In this document: piece after piece, positions 1 through 11,281 of the stretch
Numbering within the stretch: the stretch's first letter is position 1
How the letters are laid out: every line of letters starts with the position of its first letter
Origin: Lepus europaeus
Taxonomy: Eukaryota > Chordata > Mammalia > Lagomorpha > Leporidae
Assembly: GCF_033115175.1 (NCBI RefSeq)
Contig: NC_084838.1
Span: 61,844,468 to 61,908,467 of the forward strand
Length of the DNA stretch: 64,000 nucleotides
Direction: 5' to 3'
The notes under the pieces: generated by a model
The model's database searches: none
What the model saw: the letters and a program-made list of their open reading frames with translations, nothing else
What the model was told of the DNA's origin: nothing
Program-made: the position numbers and the translations under genes

Positions 1-80
1 GCTTAGGAGAGATTCTCAGGCCTACAATTGTTTGATTAAAAGAGCATCAACTGGGATAAACACCAAGGTTTAGAGGCTTT

Positions 81-94
81 GCCTATTGTAATTT
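81..94. repeat. Target-site duplication, left copy (U2 insertion)
   Basis: GCCTATTGTAATTT, identical to 130-143. The pair brackets the U2-derived segment with no extra bases, which defines the insertion exactly. Confidence 0.85.
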
Positions 95-129
95 CACACT
101 TGATCTTAGCCAAAAGGCAGAGAAGGGAT
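95..129 (-). pseudogene. 3'-truncated U2 snRNA retropseudogene
   Basis: Read on the minus strand this is the first ~35 nt of U2 spliceosomal RNA, including the core 'TTTTGGCTAAGATCAAGTGT' with only about two changes upstream of it. It then stops abruptly, so the branch-point-pairing, Sm and stem-loop parts of U2 are missing and it cannot function. Direct repeats of 14 bp (GCCTATTGTAATTT, 81-94 and 130-143; 15 bp if the shared T is counted) flank it exactly. There is no separate poly(A) tail. This matches the known class of short, 3'-truncated snRNA pseudogenes made by reverse transcription and insertion with target duplication. Confidence 0.85.
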
Positions 130-143
130 GCCTATTGTAATTT
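130..143. repeat. Target-site duplication, right copy (U2 insertion)
   Basis: Perfect second copy of the 14-bp direct repeat at 81-94. Confidence 0.85.
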
Positions 144-164
144 AAATAAAGCAACCTGAGTCTT

Positions 165-494
165 GGGCTGGACCTGTGGCTTTGTAGGTTAAGCTTCTGA
201 CAGAGGCACCTGGATCTCATATGGGTACCAGTTTGAGTCCCAGCTGCTCCTCTTCCCATCCAGCTCTCTGCTTATGGTCAGGGGAGGTAGCCCAAGTGCT
301 TGGGCCCCTGCACTCACATGGGAGACTGAGAAGAACCTTCTGGCTTTGGATCGATCCAGCTCCGACAACTGCAGGCACTGGAGGAATGAACCAGTGGATG
401 AAATACTTATTTCCCTTTCTTTCTGTCTCTCCTTCTCTTTTTCTGTAGCTCTGGCTCTCAAATAAATAAAAACATCTTAAAAAATAAAAATAAA
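165..494 (+). mobile_element. CSINE, type B, full length, diverged
   Basis: The C-repeat is a short non-coding retrotransposon with a tRNA-like head, copied by the L1 machinery. Seen here in order: 'GGGCTGGACCTGTGGC' head, 'ATATGGGTACCAGTTTGAG' (B-box-like part), 'CAGCTCTCTGC', 'GCCCAAGTGCTTGGGCCCC', a pyrimidine-rich stretch, and an A/T-rich tail with AAATAAATAAAA. Many substitutions indicate an older copy. Confidence 0.9.
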
Positions 495-1439
495 GCCATC
501 CTTGGGTAGCAGACATTTCTGATGAGAACTTAGAATGAGATTAGTAATGGTTTCATAAGTGAGCCCAAATTCACTAAATATTTAAACTGTTTAAATTTCA
601 CAAAAACATGGTAAAATATACTTTTCAAGAATAAACATATAAAGCCTTGTACTTTAAAACCAGAAAAGCATATGCAAACTTAAAATTTAGAACAACAGTA
701 AAAGAAGTTATTGGTTTAAAAAAAAAAAAGCACTGCACACATTAAAAAAAAAAACCCTATAGTTCATGGTAAGTCTAAATTACAGTTGGAAAAGTGCCAG
801 CTAGTTACAGAACTCAGAAAAGGTGAAAATCTCCCAAACTAGAGTACAATTAATGCTGCCTGAGCTCTCTGGAATCCTTTCCAAATGTATTTCCAAATAA
901 AAGTACTCTGCTTCTCTGTTGGATGCCAATAAATGGTATAACTTAAACTTGGGAACACACAACCCAGAAATAGCCAAGAGCTCATTTAAAAAACACCATG
1001 GAAGGATTCATTTCTTCATGTGACATGAAGAAGAAAAAAATTCTCTTTCTTAAAAATATCCTTCCACTTATTAGACATTCTACTCATTATATCAACCTTT
1101 TGTCTTCATTCCACAGTGATAAAATGACCAGTAGACGAATCTGGTTATGAAATTACATAGTAAAGTTTCCATGTTGCCTAACTATACTTTGTTTCTTCTC
1201 TGGTGGTTCCTGGGAATTTTTTTCTTCCCCCAAACCACCATAACATCTCCAGGGAGAATTGACAAGCAAAGCTGGTAGTCACTGGACTTCAAAGCCATAG
1301 GTCAACTTACATATTCTAACATACTGCCTTCTTTAACTTACAATGAAAATGAAGCCCAGAAAGTTAATAAAACATGGGTGGCAAGTGACAAAGTAGGCCT
1401 TAATTTCAATTAAGTAAAACATTTGGTTATTAATTGCTC
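495..1439. other. Unique AT-rich intergenic or intronic DNA
   Basis: Contains short A-runs around 720 and 744 but no recognisable exon, RNA gene or young repeat. Confidence 0.5.
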
Positions 1440-1725
1440 ATATTCATTGGACACTTGTTTTGTGCAATACTGCTCTAAATTTTTTACCTAAATTTCCATA
1501 TTTTATTTACCCACAATTCTCAAGACAATCATTAGTATTTGTCTTCTTGGACCAATAAGGTGACTGAGATAAAGTAACTTGTCCAAGGTCAGACCAGTCT
1601 TGAGTAATGAGGAAAGAACATGAATCTACACCTTGTGAAATATACAACAAAACTGGCAAAATTCCTGCCCTCAAGGAGCAATCTAGAAAAGATATAGTAA
1701 TAATTCTTTACTATTAATGTGCAAA
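1440..1725 (+). repeat. Ancient MIR/L2-like relics
   Basis: The stretch 'AATAAGGTGACTGAGATAAAGTAACTTGTCCAAGGTC' (read in pieces, 1552-1590) follows the MIR pattern of 'gaaactgaggcacagagaggt..taacttgcccaaggtc'. The following 'ATTCCTGCCCTCAAGGAGC' resembles the L2 3' region. Heavily decayed and assigned by pattern only. Confidence 0.45.
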
Positions 1726-3857
1726 TCATACATAACTACATAGAACACTATCCTATCTCTTAATCTGGGACTGCAATGGACCCAATGTTAGGAATGCACC
1801 TATAGGGGAGAAAAAACTATCTTTTCTATCGTAGGTTCATAGATGAAGCTTCTATAAAAAAAAAAAAAAAAGACAGACAAAAACATCCAAATTTACTTAT
1901 GTCTGATATGCCACAGGAGTCTTCGTAAGGAAATGAAGACCTTAATAAACAGTTAAACTTAAATGTTTTTATACTAGATTTGATAAAGAAGTGGATAGTC
2001 ATGAAGAAATAGGATTAGACAAAAGGGGTATGATCCAATGGGAATAAACTGTATCAAATTAATCAAAGTTTCTTTATGCAGGCTGTCTGCATCCCTGTAT
2101 CTTCAAAGATAAGGAAATTACTTACTTATGGATAGGTAAAGGGTACCTCTTGCATGAGGCTCTACTTCAGTGGAAGTCCAGAAAATTCTTCCTAGCTTTT
2201 ATGACCTGCATCAGGGGAGAAGGTTTGAAGAAAAGTGAGAGTGATTTTCCTGCTTCTGCAATCTTTTCAAATTCCTTCAGGATAAATTATTTTGTGGTAG
2301 TATATCCCGAATCCCATTATACCTATGACTTTAGCTTCATTATTATTGAACATATAATAATTCCAGAATCATACACAGATGCTATGTGGACAACACTTAC
2401 CACATAAATGCAAACTATTTTGCTGCAGTATCTTTCTCAGTTATCTAACTCTTCAGCTACTATTTGGAAATTACCTTCCATGTCAGTTGTCTGAAGCTGA
2501 GAACTAATTGCCCTTAATATGAAAGAAAATAAAAATTTCTCCAAGCCTGGGTTAGCTATGACAACCTTGGCAAAAGATAGAAGTAAAAAGAACTTGTACC
2601 ATCGAGAATATACCTAATAAACAGTAAATAACACACAGAATTTACAGTCTTGGTACTAATGGAACTCTTATCCTAAATCACTTTCATGAGAAACATTAAG
2701 ATTCTTCAAGTATATTATTATGGCGGCCTTTCTTTTTCAAGAAAAATGTTTCCTAATAGCTTCTAAAACTTCATAAGGGATCCCAGATATTGTAGTTTAC
2801 TGACCCAACAGTCATTTCCATACAGACACAAAACGAGGTCTGAAAATTTCAGATATTCATTTTCCCAATCTCTTTGGATCTATGAGTATACAAACTTTCT
2901 TTTGAATAAGACTAGACCAAACAAAAAGGACTGGTCCAGATTAAAATATTGTAAGAAGAATGATTGGACTTGGTTCAAGGTTGCTTTTATTTTGGCTTAC
3001 TACTGAATTAGCAATCAAGTGGCTCAAATGATGTGCAGCAGAGAAGTATGCGAGAGACTGAGTGCAACTTTTGGGGCCTGTGAGTACTTAGTGAAACACA
3101 AATAGAAGGAAAAATGTACCAGTTCTTAGGATCTGGGAAAATATAGGCTCAAACCCTTTTTATTAGAGTGAGAGAGAGATCACAAAGGTCTTAGAAGGCC
3201 TACCTACCACTTCATAAGGCAATTCCCCTCTGCATTGTACTCGCATAGCTCAGATTCTATTTTTAACTGTATCGCAAAGCCTATGAAGGACTTAGCCACA
3301 GTTATCCAGAGAATGGGAAAGTATTCCCATCCAGAGAATGGGGCTGGGTACAGAATGAGCTGTTGCTGGGAATGATTTCTTTTTTCTAATAAAAATAAAG
3401 ATGCACATTAAGCAAACTCTAGCCTCTTTCCTTCCTGAAGCAGACCAGGAATCCCAGATTCAGGCAGAAATCTTATGACTGTACAGATGTGGGAAAGAAG
3501 GCCAACCTGTTGAGGACGGATGAGAAGGATAAAAAAAATCCTACATTCTTGTCAACTTTGTTAAATTGATAGGATCGTTAACCCTAGGATTTGTACCTCT
3601 AAATTTCTTCTTAAGAGAATAAAAGCTACATATGCCTGGATTTATTCTGGTACTTGTGTTTACAACATCTTAAGTGATGCAATTGGCATGCCAATTCTTT
3701 CATTAAGGAAATCAATCCTCAGAAAAGACAAAAAATATTTTAGGGAAGATATCCTCTTAGGAAATGCTCTCTAAAGAGAAACTTTTGGCTCATAAATAGT
3801 ACTTTTTCCCAGACAGTTCACTTGCAAAAGGGCTCAGGAAAGAGAGCAGAGGGGCTA
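1726..3857. other. Unique AT-rich DNA
   Basis: A poly(A) run lies at about 1856-1871. A short reading frame at 2150-2407 (85 codons) has no recognisable motif. No young SINE or L1 was seen across these 2.1 kb. Confidence 0.45.
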
Positions 3858-4052
3858 AAGTCAGGGGGCCGGAATTTAGTACAGGTTTTTCACATGGGTG
3901 GCAGGTACCCAACTACTTCTGTCATCAGCTGCTCCCTCCCAGTGTTCACACTGGCAGAACACTGGAATCAGGAGCTGAGCCAGGAGTTGAACCCCAGAAT
4001 CTAGGATGCAGACAACTTAACCAGCACCTTTTAAGCTAGGCCAAACACCAAT
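3858..4052 (-). mobile_element. CSINE, type C (old), partial
   Basis: 'CACATGGGTGGCAGGTACCC', 'GGAATCAGGAGCTGAGCCAG', 'AGTTGAACCCCAGAA' and 'GCAGACAACTTAACCAGCACC' follow the minus-strand old C-repeat order. The tail end (left) is missing or unrecognisable. Confidence 0.7.
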
Positions 4053-4403
4053 TTTAGCATTTATTTACTTTATAATTTTTTGCTTGAATATCTGTGTTTC
4101 TTGATAAGCAGTTCCCGATAGCAAGCTCCAGAAAAGCAGAGACTATTACTGACACCATCTAAATTCTTTCCATCACAAATGCCTGGCAAATACATTTTGT
4201 TAAATTAATACCTCCAGTGAGATTATTTGAATCTCTTAAGGTCAACCTTAAGTCTAAGTCATTAACTATGTGAAACTATTTTCAATGGTTTCTTTAATTC
4301 ATTTTTATGGTTTCCCTTTTGTAAAAATTCTCTGCTCCCTATACCTCAGGTCTGTTTTTGACTTCCTCAAAGCTTCATGCTGCCCAGATCTTATAATTCT
4401 GTC

Positions 4404-4417
4404 GTGTGTGTGTGTGT
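4404..4417. repeat. Short (GT)7 microsatellite
   Basis: Seven uninterrupted GT units in otherwise unique sequence. Confidence 0.8.
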
Positions 4418-4864
4418 ATGTAAATCTTCAGCACAACATATAATTTAGAGTTCTGGACCTTCCACTCATTATTTATAATAGAAACTTAATAGCTGTTGAA
4501 TAAATAAATATATTAATGAGTCAACTAACTCTGTGACCATAGCTCGGTCGATAATATCTTTAAGCCACATTTTCTTAATAGGTGAAATAAGGATTGAACC
4601 AACAAATCTTTGTTTAGTAGCCCATACATACAAGGCACCTAACTATTAACATCATTTGGTAGCTACTATGTACAAGGCATCTAAACTCCAAATCAGTTTG
4701 ATTTTATTTAAATAGCAGGCTTAAATGTACTTTAAGGGCTTTATTTTTTTTCTTATTACCTGAAAATGTTCTGGGTTTATGGGATAAAACTGATTAGTAT
4801 ATAAGTATAAATTGGTTTCTTTATTAGTTAGATAGTATCTTGGTCTTTGAAAATAAGATACCTT

Positions 4865-5217
4865 GGGGCTGACATTGTAGTGTGGTGGGCGAGGTTGCTG
4901 CTTGTAGGACTGGAATCCCATTTGGGCACTGTTTTGAGTTCCAGATGCTCCACTTCTGGTCCATATCCCTGATAATGTGCCTGGTAAGACAGTGGAAGAT
5001 GGTCCAAGTGCTTGGGTCTTTGCACCTGAAGTGGGAGACACCACCCAGCTCTGGTTGTTGCAATCATTTGGGGAGTAAATCAGCAGATGGAGGACCTCTC
5101 TCTCTCTCTCACTGTGTCTCTCTCTCCCTCTCTCTGTGTCTCTCCCTCTCTGTAACTCTGCCTTTAAAATAAATAAATAAATCTAAAAAAGAAAGAAGGA
5201 AGGAAGGAAGAAAATAA
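4865..5217 (+). mobile_element. CSINE, type B
   Basis: Starts 'GGGGCTGACATTGTAGTGTG'. Has an expanded CT-rich part (about 5096-5155) and the AAATAAATAAATAAATCT tail, followed by a GAAGGAAGG stretch. GAAAATAA before and after the element may be the remains of a TSD. Confidence 0.88.
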
Positions 5218-5354
5218 ACCTCAGATAACAATTTTGCCACCAGAAGGGAGCTTACAAAAATCTTAGGTCCCAATTTCCTCAATGTAGTCATTTCAATAAA
5301 CTGGAATGTGAACCCAGGTGTATTTCTATTTCTGTAAGAATTTTTGCAAAATTT

Positions 5355-5640
5355 AGTGACTAGAACAATACAAATTTATTATCTTATAGTTGTGTAGAAT
5401 CACAGTCCAACAGATCCAACTGGATCACAAAGTATCTGCTCAGCCTTGTTCCTTTCTAGAGGCTCCACGGGAGGATCCACTTCTGTGTTATGCACGGTTT
5501 GAGAAAACATGTTCCTCATGACACCCTCCCCTATCCTCAGTATATCCTGATTAACTCTCCATGACTCATTCTCTGCCCTGAAATCTGGAAAAGATTCTTC
5601 GAATTCAAGAACCCATGGCATTCAATTGGGACCACGAAGA
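5355..5640 (-). repeat. Probable ancient MaLR-type LTR relic
   Basis: 'ACAAATTTATTATCTTATAG' followed by 'CTTTCTAGAGGCTCCACGGG' follows the pattern of the 3' half of old mammalian LTRs read on the reverse strand. Strongly diverged, with ends undefined. Confidence 0.4.
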
Positions 5641-8159
5641 TCAATCCATCAGAAGCTCTTTGTCTCAAAGGCTGGGATCCTAGACACATCTGCAAAGTCA
5701 TTTTTGCCATGGAAGACAATGTACTAACAGATTCCAAGAATTCGAACAGGCACATCATTGGGGTACAATTATCCCTATCTACCATGCTGGGATTCCTAGC
5801 AATACTCTAATTTGTGTGCATGGGTAGTGTACAGAAGGAATTTGTTATTGAAAAGGCATGGGGAAAGGAGACATTGGAGGTAGACAGATATTCTAAATAC
5901 TATTTCCTCCTCTTGGCAAAGAGGTCCAGATGTGGAGCAGTAGTGGTGAAAATGGCAGGAATGGGAAAGATGATGAATTAATAGAGTTCAGTTTGCTTTC
6001 GGTTAGGTTTTATGAGCTAAATTTGAGAAAATGCAGCCTTGTGGTGAGGGCCATCTCTGAAGCATTAATATTGACAATTCACATCCGAATGTAATTTTTT
6101 TATATAACATTTTTAGGTAAATAATGTAGAATTTTTTCTTAAGTATGGCATTTATTAGCTCCTAGAATATTTTGGTTCTGTGTTAATGACTGGAGAAATG
6201 AGGTCCAATTAACTAGGGATAAAAAATGGAATCTCAGGGAGAGCTGTATATCCGGAAGATGTATCAATGTCAAGATTTGTTTGGAAGGAGATCATGAGAT
6301 CTTTTGGGGCTAAAAAGGTTTTCTAAGATAGGAGGTAAAATTAATATCATACAAGGAAGAGGAGATGAAGGGTTGAAGGATTGGTTAAGCAAACACAAAT
6401 ATTAACTTCTAAAATGTAAAAAAGTCTCTTAAAAGCAATCTGAACATGGGGTAATAAAACCTAAATTAGAGATGCCCTGATTTAAAAGAGGTTACATGAG
6501 TTAGATTTAGTCTGAAAAAAAAAAAAAAAAGAATAGGTTAGCATGAACTAAGCAAATGACATTGTGCCACCTCTTCAGACCAGCACCCTACACCATCGTT
6601 GTGTCTTAGAGACTTGCACTCTCTGGAATATATTTATTCTGACATGCTCTTACTTTCCTGACTTGAGATTTCAGAGTTAATTTATCCAGAGAAAAGTTGG
6701 CCTGACTCTTCTTTGTGAACCTTGGCAAGTTTTGAGTCTGTTGGTGGTATGGCTGTGGGCCCAATCCTCATCTAGTGAATGTAGTCAGTGACTGCATGTT
6801 CTTGGTATGCAGGCCTGTTTATGCGTACCAGAAAAAGAACTTCGACATAAAGGAAAAAGCCTTTAAGGTATTTGAGTCTTACAACTACTGTTAAATGTGA
6901 GGTAGGCTACCTCCTTATTACCGCACAGGTTTCTCTAATTTTGTTAATAAAAGCCAGATTCCCATTCCTGGAGTTATGTTGTGGCAATGATGAGTAAGAA
7001 GTGGAGAGAGCAGATGTGCAGAAACTCAATGAATAATAATTCTTGTCCTTCAGTACTAACTAGTTTTAAGTGCTCGCTATTGAACAATAATGAAAAGTGG
7101 CTGAAATCTTTGCTAATTTGTTAATTCTATGTGGCTCAGGTAAACAGTATTCCTTAGAGAGCCATTAACACTAGCACTCCACCTTTCTGGAATTAAATCA
7201 GAAGTTCAGTTGCAGACAGTATCTTCAAAAAATTAAACACCTTTAAAAACTGAAAAAAAAAAAATGTCGTTCAAATATCCAGATGTTTGACCATATGGTG
7301 CCAAACATCTGCATATTCATTCTACATTCAACAAGCTTTTACTGAAACGTTTGAAAAACTATGTATTGGTGAACTAATTCGTAGAACATCAGACCTGGAA
7401 GGGGGCCGAGAGGCCATCTAGTTTGTACATTTTCGAGCTGACAGTGGAGTGAGGATAGCTTCGTCCAGTGATGGAAAAAAAGATGAATTTGGTAAAGTAA
7501 TTTTTACTGAATTCTGTTCGTTTTGATTATGTTTGCTGTCAAATAGATATAGTTATGCTCCTCTTAATTTTTAATAAAAAAGACACGGATGTAATTTCTC
7601 AGAGTCTTCAGCTGGCCTCAGAAGGGAAGAGATAAAAGCCGTGTTTCATTTACCAGGGAAGTGCTTCCACTTTTCCAGGACAAACGTTCATTACCAGAGT
7701 CTACATATGAAAGCGATTTAGAGTGCCTATCAGAGGGAAGCCTATTAGCTAAGTTCTTTGTACTAAATTAATGGGAGAGCTTCAAGGCTAATGAGACTAG
7801 AATATCATTGCTTTCACTTGGCATGATCTTCCTGGCATCTTTATATTCTTAAAATGCATTATATTGCTATGAAGCCACTGCCTCATTTCTTCAAATGGTT
7901 TTATGAATTCTGAAGATCATGAAAACAACAAAAACTAAGGAATTATCCTTGTCATCCGTGCCACGCAAACCAAATGATATCTAATCCTGTTCACTTAAAT
8001 ACTTTCAGTGTCCAGTTTATGAAAGTTATATATAGTGATGTTTCTTAAAATTCCAAAAGTGAACCAAATGATCTGGAAAAATATGCCATTTTTCTAAAAA
8101 ACAGTACTAACTTCAATGTTATTCCCTCAATATCAGAAGCTTAATAATTATATGTTCCA
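5641..8159. other. Unique DNA with a possible conserved non-coding segment
   Basis: No SINE or young L1 in 2.5 kb. A poly(A) run is at about 6515-6531. At 7380-7450 'GACCTGGAAGGGGGCCGAGA' plus 'GGCCATCTAGTTTGTAC' resembles a very old interspersed repeat. The stretch 7580-7900 is free of simple repeats and contains several ATTA/TAAT core motifs. Confidence 0.4.
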
Positions 8160-8300
8160 CCCAATCAGTCTTCAGGTATTTATTGAAGATAAACGATAAG
8201 TGCAATTATGTAACAAGAATGCAGTGTACCAAAGGATGTGAGAGAAATATGTTATTTTCTCTTTTCTTGTCTTTACAGTCTAGATAGAGAAACTAGATTC
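8160..8300 (+). repeat. L2-like relic
   Basis: 'CAGGTATTTATTGAAGATAA' followed by 'TTACAGTCTAGATAGAGAAAC' follows the L2 3'-region order (tissue-worn 'ttattgagtgcc...' and 'cttacattctagtg'). Pattern match only. Confidence 0.4.
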
Positions 8301-8609
8301 AGATAAAATTAGAGAGTCATAAAAAGCCTTATAATTTGGCTCCAAATTGTGCATTTTGAACTTCAGAAATTTTTGGTGTTGAAATAAATTAAAATTTTTT
8401 GGCAAATAATTTTAGATTTCACGTTTATGTGTGTTTCTTTCAGCAGAGAGTGCTAAATTTACCCAGTATAGAAAATGACAGAATATCCATCTAGGTTTGA
8501 TTCCTGACACTTCTATTTGCATTTATGTAATCTTTCAAATTGATGAGTCACAATTAAAAATAGTAAGATTCACTATGACAATTATAGTTGGGAAAGTAAC
8601 AGGAAAATA

Positions 8610-8800
8610 ATTATCATTTGTTTAGCATTTAAAGTTGCCAGATATTTTCCATCAGTTTTTTTCATTTGGTTCTCAGAATAGTCTTATGAAGAAATACCTA
8701 AGAAACAGAGAAATAAACTAATTTTTCAAAGATTGAACAGTATGTAGAGGGTCAACATTAAAATCCAGACCTATTTCAGAGGTAGTATTCTATTACAGCT
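8610..8800 (+). repeat. MIR-like relic
   Basis: 'TTGGTTCTCAGAATAGTC', 'AAACAGAGAAATAAACTAA' and 'GTCAACATTAAAATCCAGACC' follow the MIR order (ctcaca..ccc, gaaactgagg, gagccgggattcgaaccc). Confidence 0.5.
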
Positions 8801-9345
8801 GACTCATGATTAATTGTCATGTATCATGTTGTGGATATTTGAGTATTTAAAAATACAATCCCCTCATAGTTGCAATGAAACTCTGAGAATAAGCGAGATG
8901 AGATACACATAAGCTTAACTTTGCCATTGATTCAATGAATGTGCTTTGGCCACTTAAACTTTACCTTCTGATTTATAAAAGCAGCAAGACAGAAAATTTA
9001 GGTTGGTCATTTGGAAAATTCATGGTTTCCAATTCAAATGATTGCCTGAGTCTCTTCTGAAATGACAAATTGTAGTAACTAAACTCATCCATATGCCAAA
9101 GGGATACACATATTTCAATTCAAAACTCAAATGTAATATAATGTACTTCTCCTGTATCCATTTGATAACTAAGTCTAAATAACAAATATGTTCATTCTGT
9201 CCATTTTGATAGTACATCTATGAAGTTAGAGAAGTAGGGGCATATTATTTCATAAGAAATTCTCAAATATTTACAACATAATATTTTTCCTACTATTTTA
9301 GATTTTGACTTTTTAAAAATGGAAGCAACATTCTTTCCAAATTTC

Positions 9346-9401
9346 TAGATATTTATTTACTTATTTATGTAGTTGAAAGCATAGCTAAAGAGACAGAGAC
9401 A
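9346..9401 (-). mobile_element. CSINE, type C, left (tail) part of a split copy
   Basis: 'AGATATTTATTTACTTATTT' and 'GTTGAAAGCATAGC' are the reverse-strand tail of an old C-repeat. It is interrupted at 9401 by a younger SINE; the rest continues at 9755-10001. Confidence 0.75.
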
Positions 9402-9754
9402 GGCTGGCGCCTTAGCTCACTTGGCTAATCCTCCCTCCACCTAAGGCGTCAGCACTCCAGGTTCTAGTTCCGGTTGGAGCGCCGGGTTCTAGTCCCAGTT
9501 GCTCCTCTTCCAGTCCAGCTCTCTGCTGTGGCCCGGGAGTGCAGTGGAGGATGGCCCAAGTGCTTGGGTCTCTGCACACGCATGGGAAACTGGGAGGAAG
9601 CACCCAGCTCCTAGCTTCGGATTGGTGCAGCGCCAGCCGTGGCGGCCATTAGGGGAGTGAACCAACGGAAGGAAGACCTTTCTCTCTGTCTCTCTCTCTC
9701 ACTGTCTATAACTCTCTCTCTCTCTAACTCTGCCCGTCAAAAAAAAAAAGAGAG
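9402..9754 (+). mobile_element. CSINE, type A, inserted inside an older CSINE
   Basis: 'GGCTGGCGCCTTAGCTCACT', 'GGCTAATCCTCC', 'CAGCTCTCTGCTGTGGCCCG', then the pyrimidine stretch, 'CTGCCCGTC' and an A-tail. AGAGACAGAGA-type direct repeats on both sides come from the purine-rich part of the host SINE. Confidence 0.9.
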
Positions 9755-10001
9755 AGAGAGACAGAGAGATCAATCACTGCACCACTGATTTACTCCTCAA
9801 TGCTCCCAACAGGGCTGGGACAGACTGAACCCAGGAGCCTGGAACTCCATGTCTACCATTCAGGTGGCAGGGATCCAAGCACTTGACCACCATCTGTGCC
9901 TCCCATATTGCATTAACAAGAAGCTGGCTTAGAAGTGAAGTAGCCTGACTTGTACAGGCACTCAAAGAGTTGATTAACCAGCTGCACCATGATGCCCTCC
10001 C
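9755..10001 (-). mobile_element. CSINE, type C, right (head) part of a split copy
   Basis: Continues the element at 9346-9401: 'AGGAGCCTGGAACTCCATG', 'GTGGCAGGGATCCAAGCACTT', 'TTGCATTAACAAGAAGCTGG', 'GATTAACCAGCTGCACCATG'. Confidence 0.8.
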
Positions 10002-10297
10002 CTTAATCTGAGTTTTTAAAAGTATATTAAGACTTACCTTTTTCTAATGAAATCTACCTAGGATGCATTGCAAATTTATCAGGAAATAAAGGTAAGAACA
10101 AAAATAGATCCTATTATTAAAATTTGAATAAATATATAAATCTTTCTTTGGACTAAAGACTTCTGTCAATCATCCAGTATGTCAATGGAACAATAAGTAT
10201 CAAATAAGGATTCAATTTTGAGAGCATTTACATGCTCATCATTCTTACATCTTAGTCTATCGCTAAAATCAGAGATACCTTTTGTTTCTATTTTGAC

Positions 10298-10314
10298 GAT
10301 ATTTTTCTCATTTT
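10298..10314. repeat. 17-bp TSD, left copy
   Basis: GATATTTTTCTCATTTT, identical to 10631-10647, marking a recent SINE insertion. Confidence 0.9.
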
Positions 10315-10630
10315 TTTTTTTGACAGGCAGAGTTAGTGAGAGAGAGAGACAGAGAGAAAGGTCTTTCTTCCATTGGTTAACCCCGCAATGGCTGCTATGG
10401 CCAGCGCGCTGCGCTGATCCAAAGCCAGGAGCCGGGTGCTTCCTCCTGGTCTCCCATGCAGGTGTAGGACCCAAGCACTTGGGTCATCCTCCACTGCCTT
10501 CCCAGGCCACAGCAGAGAGCTGGACTGGAAGAGGAGCAACTGGGACAGAACTGGTGCCCCAACTGGGACTAGAACCCGGTGTGCCGGTGTCGCAGGCGGA
10601 GGATTAGCCTAGTGAGCCGCAGCGCTGGCT
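10315..10630 (-). mobile_element. CSINE, type A, young, perfect TSD
   Basis: The poly(T) start, 'GACAGGCAGAGTTAGTGAGA', 'GCCAGCGCGCTGCGCTGATC' and '...GGCGGAGGATTAGCC' give a full-length reverse-strand copy that still keeps several CpGs. The unmutated 17-bp TSD and retained CpGs both argue for recent insertion. Confidence 0.93.
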
Positions 10631-10647
10631 GATATTTTTCTCATTTT
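10631..10647. repeat. 17-bp TSD, right copy
   Basis: Perfect copy of 10298-10314. Confidence 0.9.
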
Positions 10648-11270
10648 AGAACTATTTAAATACTTTATAAATGAAGACTAATTTCCTGTCTCAGTTTTAG
10701 TATATTTTGCCAGAATGTCCCAAGTCCAAATTCAAATAACAAAGCTATGATCCTAAAAGAGATCTCCATGAGTCACTTTTTCTTATCCCATCCCTGAGTC
10801 CAGTCATTCCCCACCGTGGCCAGTCTTTACCTCCCCTATTTAACTGGTCACTTAGTCCACCAGTAGCCATGTTCCAAGACTAGAAAAACAACACATTTCT
10901 GACTCAATAATATTCTCCTTGTTTACAATAAAAAAAATCTGAAATTATAGTTTCATACTTGGTATTTCAGTCTATTGGTCTCACAACAATTTGAATTATC
11001 CATGCCTAATTCCTAAATAACAGATTATTGTTTCTTATCTCTGCAGTTCCCTTTCTAGTTTAACAGATATTCTTGATTTGAGCTGAGAATGTTTTAACCC
11101 TGTATTTCATACTACCACCTCAAAAATTAAAATATAATTACTATGAGTTGCACCACCACAGAAGTTCTACAAACTCAATTCTTTGTATGATGCTATTTAT
11201 TTTTAAAAAGAAGGATAATTCATTTCTTCCTCACACCTTTATTATAAATTTTAGTGATTAGGATGTGGTT
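10648..11270. other. Unique AT-rich DNA
   Basis: No repeat, exon or RNA gene recognised. Confidence 0.45.
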
Positions 11271-11281
11271 AGTGATGCAAT

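Noticed and set aside
95..129. Functional U2 snRNA gene
   Set aside because: Only ~35 nt are present with no Sm site, no snRNA promoter elements and flanking TSDs; it is a retropseudogene.
10218..10607. 129-codon plus-strand open frame
   Set aside because: Lies across a reverse-strand CSINE; similar frames appear in most CSINE copies on both strands and reflect their GC-rich body, not a gene.
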